Source of the DNA: Desulfopila aestuarii DSM 18488
Lineage (GTDB): Bacteria; Desulfobacterota; Desulfobulbia; Desulfobulbales; Desulfocapsaceae
Direction of reading: 5' to 3'
Assembly (NCBI RefSeq): GCF_900143695.1
Contig: NZ_FRFE01000029.1
Coordinates: 1 to 62,156, forward strand
DNA: 62,156 bases
The translations under genes and the position numbers were made by a program. Every line of letters starts with the position of its first letter. Positions within the stretch are counted from its first letter, which is position 1. Under the pieces are notes generated by a model. The model made no database searches. It worked only from the letters and a program-made list of their open reading frames with translations, and had not been told where the DNA came from. Positions 9,727 through 17,976 of this stretch are shown here, one piece after another.

Positions 9727-10503
9727 CTACTCGGAAATGTGCAGATACTCTTGTTTCAGAGCGGCCATCTCCCCTTTCAGGATCATCTCATCCATCATGA
9801 AGTTGACCGAATCCTGCAGACGCTCAGCACTGGCCGGCATGAGATAGCCAAGCTCTGAACGGGTAAAGGGGGTATCGGCAAGCGGAGCGGCCAACTTTGC
9901 ATCGGTTGCGGCGTAATAGAGTGCCTCAACGCTGTCTGTAATCATCACATCCACTTCTTTGGCAGCTACCGCAGGAGGAATGGCCAGATTGGATTCAAAC
10001 ATCACGATCTCGGCATTCTTCATATTTGCCTTAACGAATTTCTCATTGGTACCGCCGGGGTTCACGCCGATACGCACGTCTTTCACATCAATGTCGGCAA
10101 GCGACTTGAATTTTTGTGCATTGTCGGTGGCCACCAAAATCGTTTTGCCAAACATCACATACCCCTGGGAGAAGCGAGCCTCTTTCTGCCGGGCAACGGT
10201 ACGGGTTATGCCGCTCATGCCGATATCATATTTCCCATCATGCAGGTCCTGTATCAACGTCGGCCAGGTGGTGGCAACCAGTTCAAGCTTGAGTCCCAGT
10301 TTTTCGGCAAAGCTCTTGGCTACAGCAATATCAAACCCTTCGTATGTTCCATTATTGTTAAAGGAAAAGGGTTTGTAATCCCCAGTTGTTCCAACCTTCA
10401 GCGTGCCACTGGCGACGATCTCATCCAGATCGCGTGAATGGGCTGTGCCCACAAGGGCAAAAAACATGGCGCAGGCTATCAACCAACATATTTGCTTTCT
10501 CAT
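9727..10503 (-). CDS. Amino-acid type ABC solute-binding protein (orphan)
   Basis: 258 residues, ATG at 10503 with AAGGAG nine bases upstream. Signal peptide ends after TAHS. The mature sequence shows the family-3 pattern: LKVGTTGDYKPFSF, YEGFDIAVAKSFAEKLGLKLELV, WPTLIQDLHDGKYDIGMSGIT and the DVMITDS element of lobe 2. This resembles cyclohexadienyl dehydratase/arogenate-dehydratase-like and polar amino-acid binding proteins; both share this fold, and periplasmic cyclohexadienyl dehydratase is a real alternative because no permease or ATPase is present. The neighbouring TetR gene is divergent across about 220 bases. Confidence 0.85.
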   Translation of the reverse strand: MRKQICWLIACAMFFALVGTAHSRDLDEIVASGTLKVGTTGDYKPFSFNNNGTYEGFDIAVAKSFAEKLGLKLELVATTWPTLIQDLHDGKYDIGMSGITRTVARQKEARFSQGYVMFGKTILVATDNAQKFKSLADIDVKDVRIGVNPGGTNEKFVKANMKNAEIVMFESNLAIPPAVAAKEVDVMITDSVEALYYAATDAKLAAPLADTPFTRSELGYLMPASAERLQDSVNFMMDEMILKGEMAALKQEYLHISE

Positions 10504-10714
10504 CTACAGGTCTCCTTAATAATTAAGCCAAACATCAATACTGCCTCATTATGCGAGGCGCCATTATACAAATCGCCATACAAATAACAACACAATTCAT
10601 AATTTTCTGAGTATTATTCGGCAGACACATGCATCCATATCGACCTTGGTATTCTTGGGGACGTTGAAAATACATATCGATCATCACATTTTACAGAGAA
10701 AAATCTTGCCAGGC

Positions 10715-10754
10715 TGTTCCGATCATGTTAACAGCTGTTAACATGATCGGAACA
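10715..10754. promoter_or_regulatory. Perfect 40-bp palindrome over the tetR start (operator)
   Basis: Every base from 10715 to 10754 pairs about the centre at 10734/10735. The core is GTTAAC-AGCT-GTTAAC (10727-10742), flanked by ATGATCGGAACA arms. Both candidate start codons of the TetR gene (10725 and 10743) lie inside it, so bound regulator would block its own transcription and translation start. A core-related site lies at 11401-11416 before the acyl-CoA dehydrogenase gene. Confidence 0.85.
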
Positions 10755-11321
10755 AAAGAAACAATTCTTGCGGCGGCATGCGATATCTATCTGCTGGAAG
10801 GCTACAAAGGGATGAGCATGCGGAAAGTGGCCGACAAGGCCGAGATCTCAGCCACAGCTATCTACCGCCACTTTGAGAACAAGGAGGCCCTCCACCATCA
10901 GGTTCTCCGGGAAGGTTTCAGGACTTTCGACTCCTACCTGCAACCGGCCCTTGTGGGCAAAACCGCTATGGAGCGACTTAACCTTGCGGCCGAACTCTTT
11001 TTCGCCTTTGCTACCAAGCAGAAGAAATATCATGAGATCCTCTTTCTCACCATGGATCATACCGTTGAACATAAAGTAAAAGGCGCCCTCACCAAGGATG
11101 CCACGGTGAGTCAGAAATTCATGGTAGACCGTATCAGGGAATGCATGGCCGAGGGAAGCCTGAGGCAGGATGATCCAGAAGAAGTGGCCACGCTGCTACT
11201 CTGTACCTGCAATGGATTTTTCGCCCAGTATGTGTCAAAGAAGGTTGTGGATACTCCAGTTGTGATGAAGGAAAAATATTGGCGGATGTACAAGCGTTTG
11301 TTGCATGGATTAAAACCTTAA
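10725..11321 (+). CDS. TetR/AcrR family transcriptional regulator
   Basis: 198 residues from 10725; the ATG at 10743 (MIGTKETILAAA) is equally possible and neither has a good ribosome site because the palindrome occupies that space. The N-terminal helix-turn-helix reads MRKVADKAEISATAIYRHFENKEAL, the standard TetR pattern with the tyrosine-arginine-histidine recognition helix. The C-terminal ligand domain of about 130 residues shows no known signature. Perfect palindrome over its own start implies autorepression, and the matching site before the next gene implies that it represses the acyl-CoA dehydrogenase, so an acyl-CoA or fatty acid ligand is plausible (inference). Confidence 0.9.
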   Translation: MLTAVNMIGTKETILAAACDIYLLEGYKGMSMRKVADKAEISATAIYRHFENKEALHHQVLREGFRTFDSYLQPALVGKTAMERLNLAAELFFAFATKQKKYHEILFLTMDHTVEHKVKGALTKDATVSQKFMVDRIRECMAEGSLRQDDPEEVATLLLCTCNGFFAQYVSKKVVDTPVVMKEKYWRMYKRLLHGLKP

Positions 11322-11400
11322 AGAATATAGATGTACCTAGAATATTCACTGTACTCTTCTCCCTTTAAGAGCACGTAATAAAGATTTTTTTGGCCATAAA

Positions 11401-11416
11401 GTTAACATGCGTTAAC
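11401..11416 (+). promoter_or_regulatory. Second TetR operator, before the acyl-CoA dehydrogenase gene
   Basis: GTTAAC-ATGC-GTTAAC, the same half-sites and the same four-base gap as the core of the 40-bp palindrome over tetR, with one matching base outside each end. It lies 50 bases before the start of the downstream gene, where it would overlap a promoter. Confidence 0.7.
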
Positions 11417-11465
11417 TGTGTCAAGTAAACGAAGTTGCCCATAATCACCACCAGGAGATAACACC

Positions 11466-13235
11466 ATGTTACTCAACAACGGGAATACGACAATCAAGAA
11501 CAGCCAGAACCATAAAGATCCCATCAAGGCAACCCAAAACCTTTTATTAAACCCCAAGACAACGTCGTATGAGGAACTTGATCACGACTCCAGACAACTG
11601 GTAAAAAAAACCATCGAGTTCTTTGAACATAAGGGTAAGGAGCAACTCAAACACGATGATCACGAACGCGTCTGGTACGCAGATTTTCTTGAATTCTCAA
11701 AAAAAGAGCAACTTTTTGCCACCTTTTTGACTCCCGAAAAATTGGGCAGCGCCCCCCAGCGCTGGGACACCTTCCGGAATTGCGCCATCAATGAGGTTCT
11801 GGGTTTCTACGGCTTGAGCTACTGGTACACCTGGCAGGTCACCATTCTTGGTCTTGGACCGATCTGGATGAGTAACAATACGACAATTCAGCAAAAAACT
11901 GCAAAATTTCTCAAAGAAGGAGCTATATTTGCCTTCGGTTTATCTGAAAAAGAACATGGCGCTGATATCTACACCAGTGACATGATCCTCACTCCACAGA
12001 CAGATGGAACCTGGCTGGCCAACGGCTCCAAATATTATATCGGCAACGCCAACGAAGCAGCCCTTGTTTCAACCTTTGGCAAGTTCGGCGATTCCGGCGA
12101 ATACGTCTTTTTTGCCGCCAACTCCCAGCACGAAAAGTACGAACTGGTCAAGAATGTTCTGAACTCGCAGAATTACGTAGCCGAATACAAGCTCAACGAC
12201 TATCCAATTGCAGAGCAAGACATCCTCGCTAAAGGAAGGGATGCATGGGATATGGCACTGAACACCGTCAATGTCGGTAAGTTCAACCTCGGCTGGGCCT
12301 CGATCGGCATCTGCACACACGCCTTCCATGAGGCACTCAACCACGCTGCCAACCGCTATCTCTTTGACCATTACGTCACCGATTTTGTCCATGTTCGGCA
12401 GCTCTTTGTCGATGCCTATGTACGTCTTGCCGCCATGAAACTCTTTGCTCTGCGTGCCATCGACTATATGCGGATCGCCGGCCCGGAAGACCGCCGTTAC
12501 CTGCTCTTTACCCCCATGGTGAAGATGAAGGTCACCACCCAGGGAGAAGAGGTGATCAACGCGCTCTGGGATGTCATTGCCGCCAAAGGGTTTGAAAAGG
12601 ATATGTATTTTGAAATGGCCGCTCGTGACATCCGGGCCTTGCCGAAGCTGGAAGGAACCGTCCATGTGAATATGGCGCTTATCGTCAAGTTTATGGCAAA
12701 CTACTTCTTCAAGCCAGGAAAATATACCGATACGCCGCGACAGACCGAACCGGCCAATGACGATTTTCTTTTCCAGCAGGGGCCGACAAAGGGCCTCGGC
12801 AAAACCCGTTTCCACGATTACCGCAAGATCTACAATGAGTACGACCTGCCCAATGTCAGGATATTCAAGAAGCAGATTCGATTGCTCAAGCTGCTGCTCG
12901 TTATCGACAAGCCAAGTAAAGAGCAGATTAAGGATTTTGATTTCCTCCTCAATCTAGGCGAGCTTTTCACGCTGGTGGTCTATGGCCAGCTGATCCTCGA
13001 AAATGGGAAACTCATGCAGATCGACCATGCACTTATCGACCAGATCTTCGAAGTGATGATCCGCGATTTCTCGAAATTTGCCCTGCAACTCTACACCAAG
13101 GGTTCCACCAGTTATATCCAGCAAAAAATCTGCACGCGCATGGTAAAACGGCCGGCGGTGAACAAAAAACAGCTGGACCATCTCTGGGAAACCTATGTGT
13201 ATAGCATGAAAGATCAGTACACGATGAATCCTTGA
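11466..13235 (+). CDS. Acyl-CoA dehydrogenase family protein
   Basis: 589 residues; ATG with AGGAG eight bases upstream. The protein is longer than classical short/medium-chain enzymes (about 380) and close to the long acyl-CoA dehydrogenase/oxidase-like group. Residues 156-169 (FGLSEKEHGADI) match the flavin-contacting LTEPxAGSD region. The catalytic base region of the family, usually YEGT, is LEGT here with Glu396, in a stretch (ARDIRALPKLEGTVHVN) that otherwise fits. It should oxidise the alpha-beta bond of an acyl-CoA and pass electrons to ETF or another acceptor; no ETF gene is nearby. The TetR gene and operator just upstream suggest it is the main target of that regulator. Chain length specificity cannot be told. 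Confidence 0.85.
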   Translation: MLLNNGNTTIKNSQNHKDPIKATQNLLLNPKTTSYEELDHDSRQLVKKTIEFFEHKGKEQLKHDDHERVWYADFLEFSKKEQLFATFLTPEKLGSAPQRWDTFRNCAINEVLGFYGLSYWYTWQVTILGLGPIWMSNNTTIQQKTAKFLKEGAIFAFGLSEKEHGADIYTSDMILTPQTDGTWLANGSKYYIGNANEAALVSTFGKFGDSGEYVFFAANSQHEKYELVKNVLNSQNYVAEYKLNDYPIAEQDILAKGRDAWDMALNTVNVGKFNLGWASIGICTHAFHEALNHAANRYLFDHYVTDFVHVRQLFVDAYVRLAAMKLFALRAIDYMRIAGPEDRRYLLFTPMVKMKVTTQGEEVINALWDVIAAKGFEKDMYFEMAARDIRALPKLEGTVHVNMALIVKFMANYFFKPGKYTDTPRQTEPANDDFLFQQGPTKGLGKTRFHDYRKIYNEYDLPNVRIFKKQIRLLKLLLVIDKPSKEQIKDFDFLLNLGELFTLVVYGQLILENGKLMQIDHALIDQIFEVMIRDFSKFALQLYTKGSTSYIQQKICTRMVKRPAVNKKQLDHLWETYVYSMKDQYTMNP

Positions 13236-13415
13236 AATCGATTATCTCAGCGCACTGTGATTTTTAGCATGGTGAAGACATCGTGACAATCAGCCCCGCC
13301 GCAACCTACCGGGTTGAGCGCGAAACCGGTTTGCCAAACAGTTCAAACTCAAATATACTGTCAGGCATGCTATACTTCGTTACCTAAGATAAATACATAA
13401 CCGGATCGAGAGGGT

Positions 13416-14141
13416 ATGGGCAGAGAGAATCAGAACGGTTTGCATCTCCTGGGGTTGTTCGTCGCAATCGGTTTGTCAGTCGCTGGCTATTTTATTGGCC
13501 AGACACTGTATAACGCCAAAGTCGGCCTTAATACTGCTGTGGTTAAGGGATTAGCGGAGAGGCGTGTCGTTGCGGATCGTGCCAATTGGGAAATTGTCTA
13601 CAAAGTAAAAGGAACGAGTCGAGAAGAGGTGCCCAAACTCTATCAACAGGCAGAAGAGAACCAGCGTAAAATATCAACGCTGCTAAAAGACAATGGTTTC
13701 AGCGACAGTGAGATCCAATTGGGCGTGATAAATTATGAGTATTTAGAATATCGTGATGATAATCAGAACCTTGTAGACCAGACACACACTCTTGTTGGTA
13801 ATATCAGTGTGGAAACTGATAAGGTTGAATTGGTGAGCAAAGTGCGCACCAGCGTGAATACCTTGATAGCCCAGGGGCTTGACATTGAAAACAGGTCTCC
13901 TGCCTATCGTTTCACAAAACTCAACGAGATTAAACCGGAAATGTTGCGTGAGGCCACCCAGAATGCTCGCATTGCAGCGAACGAATTTGCCGAAAATGCC
14001 GGAGTAACAGTTGGCAGTATTCAAAGCGCATTACAGGGAAGTTTCTATGTGCGTGACGCCGGTGAAGAATATGGAGATACGGTGAAGCTGGAAAAAGATG
14101 TCCGCGTTGTCACCACTATCACATTTTTCTTAACAGAATAA
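13416..14141 (+). CDS. SIMPL domain (DUF541) periplasmic protein
   Basis: 241 residues. One N-terminal membrane anchor or uncleaved signal (about 10-28), then the SIMPL/OmpA-interacting fold: VVKGLAERRVVADRANWEIVYKVKG is the typical first strand pair, and the repeated E/Q-rich helix EVPKLYQQAEENQRKISTLLKDNGFSDSEIQLG follows. Family members are periplasmic or membrane-anchored proteins of unclear function, often tied to stress. No operon partner: the upstream gene ends 180 bases before and a hairpin follows. Confidence 0.85.
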   Translation: MGRENQNGLHLLGLFVAIGLSVAGYFIGQTLYNAKVGLNTAVVKGLAERRVVADRANWEIVYKVKGTSREEVPKLYQQAEENQRKISTLLKDNGFSDSEIQLGVINYEYLEYRDDNQNLVDQTHTLVGNISVETDKVELVSKVRTSVNTLIAQGLDIENRSPAYRFTKLNEIKPEMLREATQNARIAANEFAENAGVTVGSIQSALQGSFYVRDAGEEYGDTVKLEKDVRVVTTITFFLTE

Positions 14142-14155
14142 GCACCTCAAATACA

Positions 14156-14190
14156 CCTTGCCGGAAGCGCAGAAAGAGCTCCCGGCAAGG
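14156..14190 (+). terminator. Hairpin after the SIMPL gene
   Basis: 9-bp GC-rich stem (CCTTGCCGG with its complement) and a 17-base loop starting 15 bases after the stop codon. No T-run follows, so the terminator call is moderate. Confidence 0.5.
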
Positions 14191-14604
14191 CCTCCATTGT
14201 ACCTCTCCTTTGTTCACATTCTTGCCCTCCTTTATTTAGCTGATCACAATGGCTGACATCTCCCAAGCCATTGAGATGGCGCTGCCATACCACAGGGAAC
14301 CTGAAAACAATAGCTTTTCTATCACTATTGCCTGAGTCCGCATTGACATCCATATAATGAGTGGAAAAATTATCAATTAAGAAAGCCTCACGAGAAAGAT
14401 GCGCGTTCATCTCAATCGCAGGCTGAAAAAATGCCGGACCGCAGACCACCCCCACCGTTGCAGTGGTATTACGCAAAGATGTAATCGTGCTCCAATGCAA
14501 CCCGATATCAGGAGACTCGTTTCGTATCAATGTACGGCCGGCTGTAAATCACGCCTGGAAATGCGATTTTGAATACGGTACGTCCAGGCCTTGTAAAGGA
14601 AACA

Positions 14605-14829
14605 ATGACCATGCCTGATTTTGTATACCGTCTTGGCCCGCTGGTGAAATATGGTTTCATCGGCTTTTTCGGTGGCCTTCTCTTTTTTCTCATCTTCTCC
14701 GCTACCAACTCCCAGTCGGAGATTCCCTGGATAAGTATTGCCGGAATCACTTTCGGCGCCGCGATCGGAGGTCATATTCTACAACGGCTCAATACAAGCG
14801 ATGATACTGGCTCATCAAAAGACAATTAG
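14605..14829 (+). CDS. Small inner-membrane protein, unknown function
   Basis: 74 residues from the ATG at 14605, chosen because AAAGGA sits four to five bases before it; ATG 14611 is also possible and a longer frame begins at 14569. Two hydrophobic stretches (GFIGFFGGLLFFLIFSA and ISIAGITFGAAIGGHIL) predict two membrane helices with short charged ends. I do not recognise a family. It lies between the SIMPL gene and the PfpI gene without a partner. The membrane pattern and ribosome site support a real gene. Confidence 0.55.
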   Translation: MTMPDFVYRLGPLVKYGFIGFFGGLLFFLIFSATNSQSEIPWISIAGITFGAAIGGHILQRLNTSDDTGSSKDN

Positions 14830-14888
14830 ACGAATCCACGCGACCTTTCTCACATTTTGATTGTATCGTTTATTGGTCCTCAGACAAC

Positions 14889-14965
14889 AGAGGGGATAAC
14901 GAAGCCTGTATTACCTCGTCGTCCCCTCTCCACTATTCCATCGGTCACAATAATGACCGATGGAA
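14889..14965. terminator. Convergent terminator region with two inverted repeats
   Basis: A perfect 12-bp inverted repeat with a 6-base loop at 14936-14965 (TTCCATCGGTCA arm) and an 8-bp repeat at 14889-14929 (AGAGGGGA arm). They sit between the ends of the convergent small membrane-protein gene and the PfpI gene and probably stop transcription from both sides. Confidence 0.6.
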
Positions 14966-14981
14966 CTGTCAGAAATCCCGG

Positions 14982-15563
14982 TTAGATTTCTATCTTGGCC
15001 CCAAGCTTCTCAACAAATTTCGCCAACCAGGCAGGATGGGCAGGCCAGGCAGGTGCGGTAACAAGATTTCCCTGCACATGGGCCGCATCCATTTCGACGG
15101 CGACGTAGGTCCCGCCTGCTGCCGTCACCTCCGGTGCACATGCGGGATAGGCAGAACACTCCCTCCCACTCAGCACGCCGGCAGCACTCAACAGTTGGGC
15201 ACCATGACAAATAGCTGCAATTGGTTTCTCTGATTTGGCAAATGCGCGCACAACTTCCAGCACATTCTCATTTAAACGCAGATACTCCGGAGCACGTCCA
15301 CCGGGAATGACCAGACCGACATAGTCATCTGTCTTCACCGTTGCAAAGTCCGCTGTCAGGGTGAAGTTATGGCCACGCTTTTCGCTGTATGTCTGATCAC
15401 CCTCAAAATCATGGACAGAGGTACGGACAAAATCACCAGCCTTTTTGTCGGGACATACCGCATCCACCTGGTAACCGAGCATCGCCAGGGCCTGGAATGG
15501 CACCATTACTTCATAATCTTCAACATAATCACCAACCAGGACCAAAATTTTTTTCACTGACAT
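14982..15563 (-). CDS. DJ-1/PfpI family protein
   Basis: 193 residues; ATG with GGAGG seven bases upstream. The class-I glutamine amidotransferase-like fold is clear: [23 protein letters not shown] with the conserved acidic residue of the active site, [12 protein letters not shown], and the nucleophile elbow AICHGAQLL containing the reactive Cys. Family members include deglycases/glyoxalase-III-like enzymes, ThiJ/PfpI hydrolases and isonitrile hydratases, so the exact reaction is open. It has its own sigma-54 promoter and is the obvious target of the AcoR-like activator encoded just upstream on the same strand, which suggests induction by a specific metabolite rather than housekeeping use. 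Confidence 0.92.
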   Translation of the reverse strand: MSVKKILVLVGDYVEDYEVMVPFQALAMLGYQVDAVCPDKKAGDFVRTSVHDFEGDQTYSEKRGHNFTLTADFATVKTDDYVGLVIPGGRAPEYLRLNENVLEVVRAFAKSEKPIAAICHGAQLLSAAGVLSGRECSAYPACAPEVTAAGGTYVAVEMDAAHVQGNLVTAPAWPAHPAWLAKFVEKLGAKIEI

Positions 15564-15643
15564 GGCAAACCTCCGTGTTATGTATTTTTCAAGAATTCAT
15601 TCTGCATCACTCCCGTACAGATGCTTGTAACCAAAATTAACGA

Positions 15644-15659
15644 AGCAATTCTGGTGCCA
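15644..15659 (-). promoter_or_regulatory. Sigma-54 promoter for the PfpI gene
   Basis: Read on the minus strand: TGGCAC-CAGAA-TTGCT, matching the -24/-12 consensus at every defined base. The predicted start of transcription is near 15633, giving a leader of about 70 bases. Confidence 0.85.
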
Positions 15660-15737
15660 CAACACTATGCGAGCGCATATGATCTTTAATTCATTCACAA
15701 TAAAAGCTAAACATACCATGCATTGACACACCCTAAA

Positions 15738-15783
15738 TGTTCGAATTTCGGACATGCACGACCCGTTTTCGGACATGTCCGAA
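15738..15783. promoter_or_regulatory. Enhancer-like sites for the AcoR-type activator
   Basis: Four copies of the half-site TTCGGACA or its complement: TGTTCGAA at 15738, TTCGGACA at 15747, TTCGGACA at 15768 and TGTCCGAA at 15776. The last two form a perfect 16-bp palindrome, and the direct copies repeat with a 21-bp period (two helix turns). They lie about 105-150 bases upstream of the predicted transcription start, the normal place for a sigma-54 activator. Confidence 0.75.
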
Positions 15784-15816
15784 TAATATGGCCGAAAAAC
15801 ACCCTTCCTCATCCGG

Positions 15817-17844
15817 TCAGCGCCAGTTCCGGTCGCCTCGGCGCAGATCAGTCAGCTCTATCTCAAATTTTCTTAACTTTTCATAGAGGGTAGAGCGGGC
15901 AACACCGAGCAACTCGGCGCTACGGCGGATATTACCATCCGTGGTGCGCAACACATCCATGATCATGCTATACTCGCTGTCCCGAAGCGAGCGGGAAGCG
16001 GTCACTGCTGCGGATGTCCTGGGACGATCTGGATACTGAGGTACCTGCGATGTGGCCAAGGACTCTTCTCGTCCGCCGGCAACGCCGATATCGCGACCCA
16101 GATCTGCTCTCCTCACGATACCTCCCTGTTGGATGTGAACGGCCCTCTCAATGACATTCTCCAGTTCACGTATATTGCCCGGCCAGCTGTAACGGGTAAT
16201 AGCCAGATATGCTTCGTTATCGAGCTGGGGACGTTTGCTGCCAATTGCATGACAGACCTTATCCAGAAAATAGTTCAGCAGCACCTCTATGTCCCCAGCC
16301 CGCAATCGGAGGGGTGGCAGATTGATGGTCATGACATTTAATCTGTAATAGAGGTCTTCCCGAAAGGTTTTCTCGGCAATAGCCTGCGTCAGCCTGCTGT
16401 TGGTGGCAGCAATGACCCGCACATCCACGGGGCGGGAATAGCTATCCCCCACCCTGACCACCTCCTTATTCTCCACCACTCGCAGCAGATTCACCTGGTC
16501 AGCAAGGGGCATTTCACCGATTTCATCAAGAAAGATGGTACCACCATCAGCCAGTTCGAACTTACCGGGATTACCCTGGCGCCTGGCGCCGGTAAAAGCG
16601 CCCTCTGCATAGCCAAAAAGCTCACTCTGAATAAGTTCTCTTGGCAAGGCCCCGCAGTTGATAGCAACAAAAGGCCCTTTGCGTCTATCGCTGCCATTGT
16701 GAATAGCCTGAGCAAACATCTCCTTGCCGGTACCGCTTTCACCGAGAATAAGGGTATTGGTGTTTGACTGCCCGGCAATTTTCGCCAAACGGATCGCCTC
16801 CCTGATCTGCGGGGACGCGCCAATAATATCATCAAAAGTGAATACCGCCTTGGCCCCCGCATATCTGTTCACCATCCGGCGGACAGACTTGGCCTCACGC
16901 AAGGTGATTACCAATCCGCCCGAGGTTGAGACAGGGGTAGCCGACAATGTACAGTTTACCACCCCACCCTCCAGGCGCAGGGTAACATCCTGATCATGGA
17001 TACTTTTGGCCGATGCCACAAGCGCTTCGAAATCAAGCCCGGCAAGAACAAAATCGTACACCGGTCTGCCGCAGCCCAGCTCAGCCCCAATCCCCAACAT
17101 TCTCCGTGCTTTGTCATTTATATCGGTGATCAGCAGACGGCGATCGACAGTGAGCAACCCATCCTGGATCAATTCAAAAATCACCTGCTTTTCCTGGAGA
17201 AGCGCCACTTTGTTGGCCAGTTCCGCCTCTATACGTAACTGCTGTTCGATGGAAGCCGCTGCCGCCATAACCATCCCAAGGGTATGGGTATGCACACTGT
17301 TCCAGAGACAGGAGAGGTTCAGGCAGCCAATCACCTTCCCACCAGGATCGTGAATCGGCGCAGCGGAGCAGCTCAGCTCATGATTGCGTCTGGCAAAATG
17401 CTCTTCTGCCCAGATCTGCACCGGACTGTCCAGATACAGCGAGGTGCCAATGCCATTGGTACCCACTGTACGCTCTGAGTACTCAATGCCCGGCTCGTAG
17501 GCTTTTGAATTGGAGAGATAATCAGGGTCCCCGGTTCGGCTCAGGATGATACCGTTCTCATCGCTCAAAATGATGATGGAACGAGAGCCTTTGATCAAGC
17601 CATACAGGTTCTCAATCACCGGAAAACTGATGCGAACGAGATGGCTGTGATCGGCAAGGATCGTTTCGAGTTGTTGTGCTTCAACCCTATGCGGTTGAAC
17701 CTTCTCCGGATCGACGCGGAAATTTCGGCTTCTCCGCCACGACGCCAGAATAAAATCCCGCACCAAAGCGGGATCGGCACTGCCATCCGTGCAAAAACGT
17801 GACCACTGCTCGGCTATCTTTCTCTTTGCTGTGTTATCGACCAT
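15817..17844 (-). CDS. Sigma-54-dependent activator, AcoR-like (GAF-PAS-AAA-Fis)
   Basis: 675 residues. N-terminal GAF-type sensor of about 200 residues with the AcoR opening [16 protein letters not shown] and the [10 protein letters not shown] motif, a PAS-like region (about 220-330), then the AAA+ domain with Walker A GESGTGKE, the sigma-54 contact loop GAFTGA, Walker [12 protein letters not shown] and the R-finger region, and a C-terminal Fis helix-turn-helix ([22 protein letters not shown]). AcoR-type proteins sense small metabolites such as acetoin. The only plausible nearby target is the PfpI gene, whose promoter and sites lie just downstream. No strong ribosome site precedes the chosen ATG. 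Confidence 0.95.
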   Translation of the reverse strand: MVDNTAKRKIAEQWSRFCTDGSADPALVRDFILASWRRSRNFRVDPEKVQPHRVEAQQLETILADHSHLVRISFPVIENLYGLIKGSRSIIILSDENGIILSRTGDPDYLSNSKAYEPGIEYSERTVGTNGIGTSLYLDSPVQIWAEEHFARRNHELSCSAAPIHDPGGKVIGCLNLSCLWNSVHTHTLGMVMAAAASIEQQLRIEAELANKVALLQEKQVIFELIQDGLLTVDRRLLITDINDKARRMLGIGAELGCGRPVYDFVLAGLDFEALVASAKSIHDQDVTLRLEGGVVNCTLSATPVSTSGGLVITLREAKSVRRMVNRYAGAKAVFTFDDIIGASPQIREAIRLAKIAGQSNTNTLILGESGTGKEMFAQAIHNGSDRRKGPFVAINCGALPRELIQSELFGYAEGAFTGARRQGNPGKFELADGGTIFLDEIGEMPLADQVNLLRVVENKEVVRVGDSYSRPVDVRVIAATNSRLTQAIAEKTFREDLYYRLNVMTINLPPLRLRAGDIEVLLNYFLDKVCHAIGSKRPQLDNEAYLAITRYSWPGNIRELENVIERAVHIQQGGIVRRADLGRDIGVAGGREESLATSQVPQYPDRPRTSAAVTASRSLRDSEYSMIMDVLRTTDGNIRRSAELLGVARSTLYEKLRKFEIELTDLRRGDRNWR

Positions 17845-17976
17845 ATGGTGCTCATGAATTGTTTCCTGAAAACCTTGTCGAACTCATCCTCTTGAAAACG
17901 TATCAGATAGTATTGCTTTTCCTAGTCCATCACATGATGAAGAACGAGCAATGGTGAGCAGAAGATAGAATGCCGC

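Noticed and set aside
9542-9847. Plus-strand frame of 101 codons at the end of the amino-acid binding-protein gene
   Set aside because: It is mostly antisense to that gene and has no ribosome site.
12069-12815. Long antisense frame of 248 codons inside the acyl-CoA dehydrogenase gene
   Set aside because: It is opposite a well-supported gene with a family motif and ribosome site.
14147-14530. Minus-strand frame of 127 codons between the SIMPL gene and the small membrane-protein gene
   Set aside because: No ribosome site, no recognisable family and it overlaps a terminator-like hairpin.
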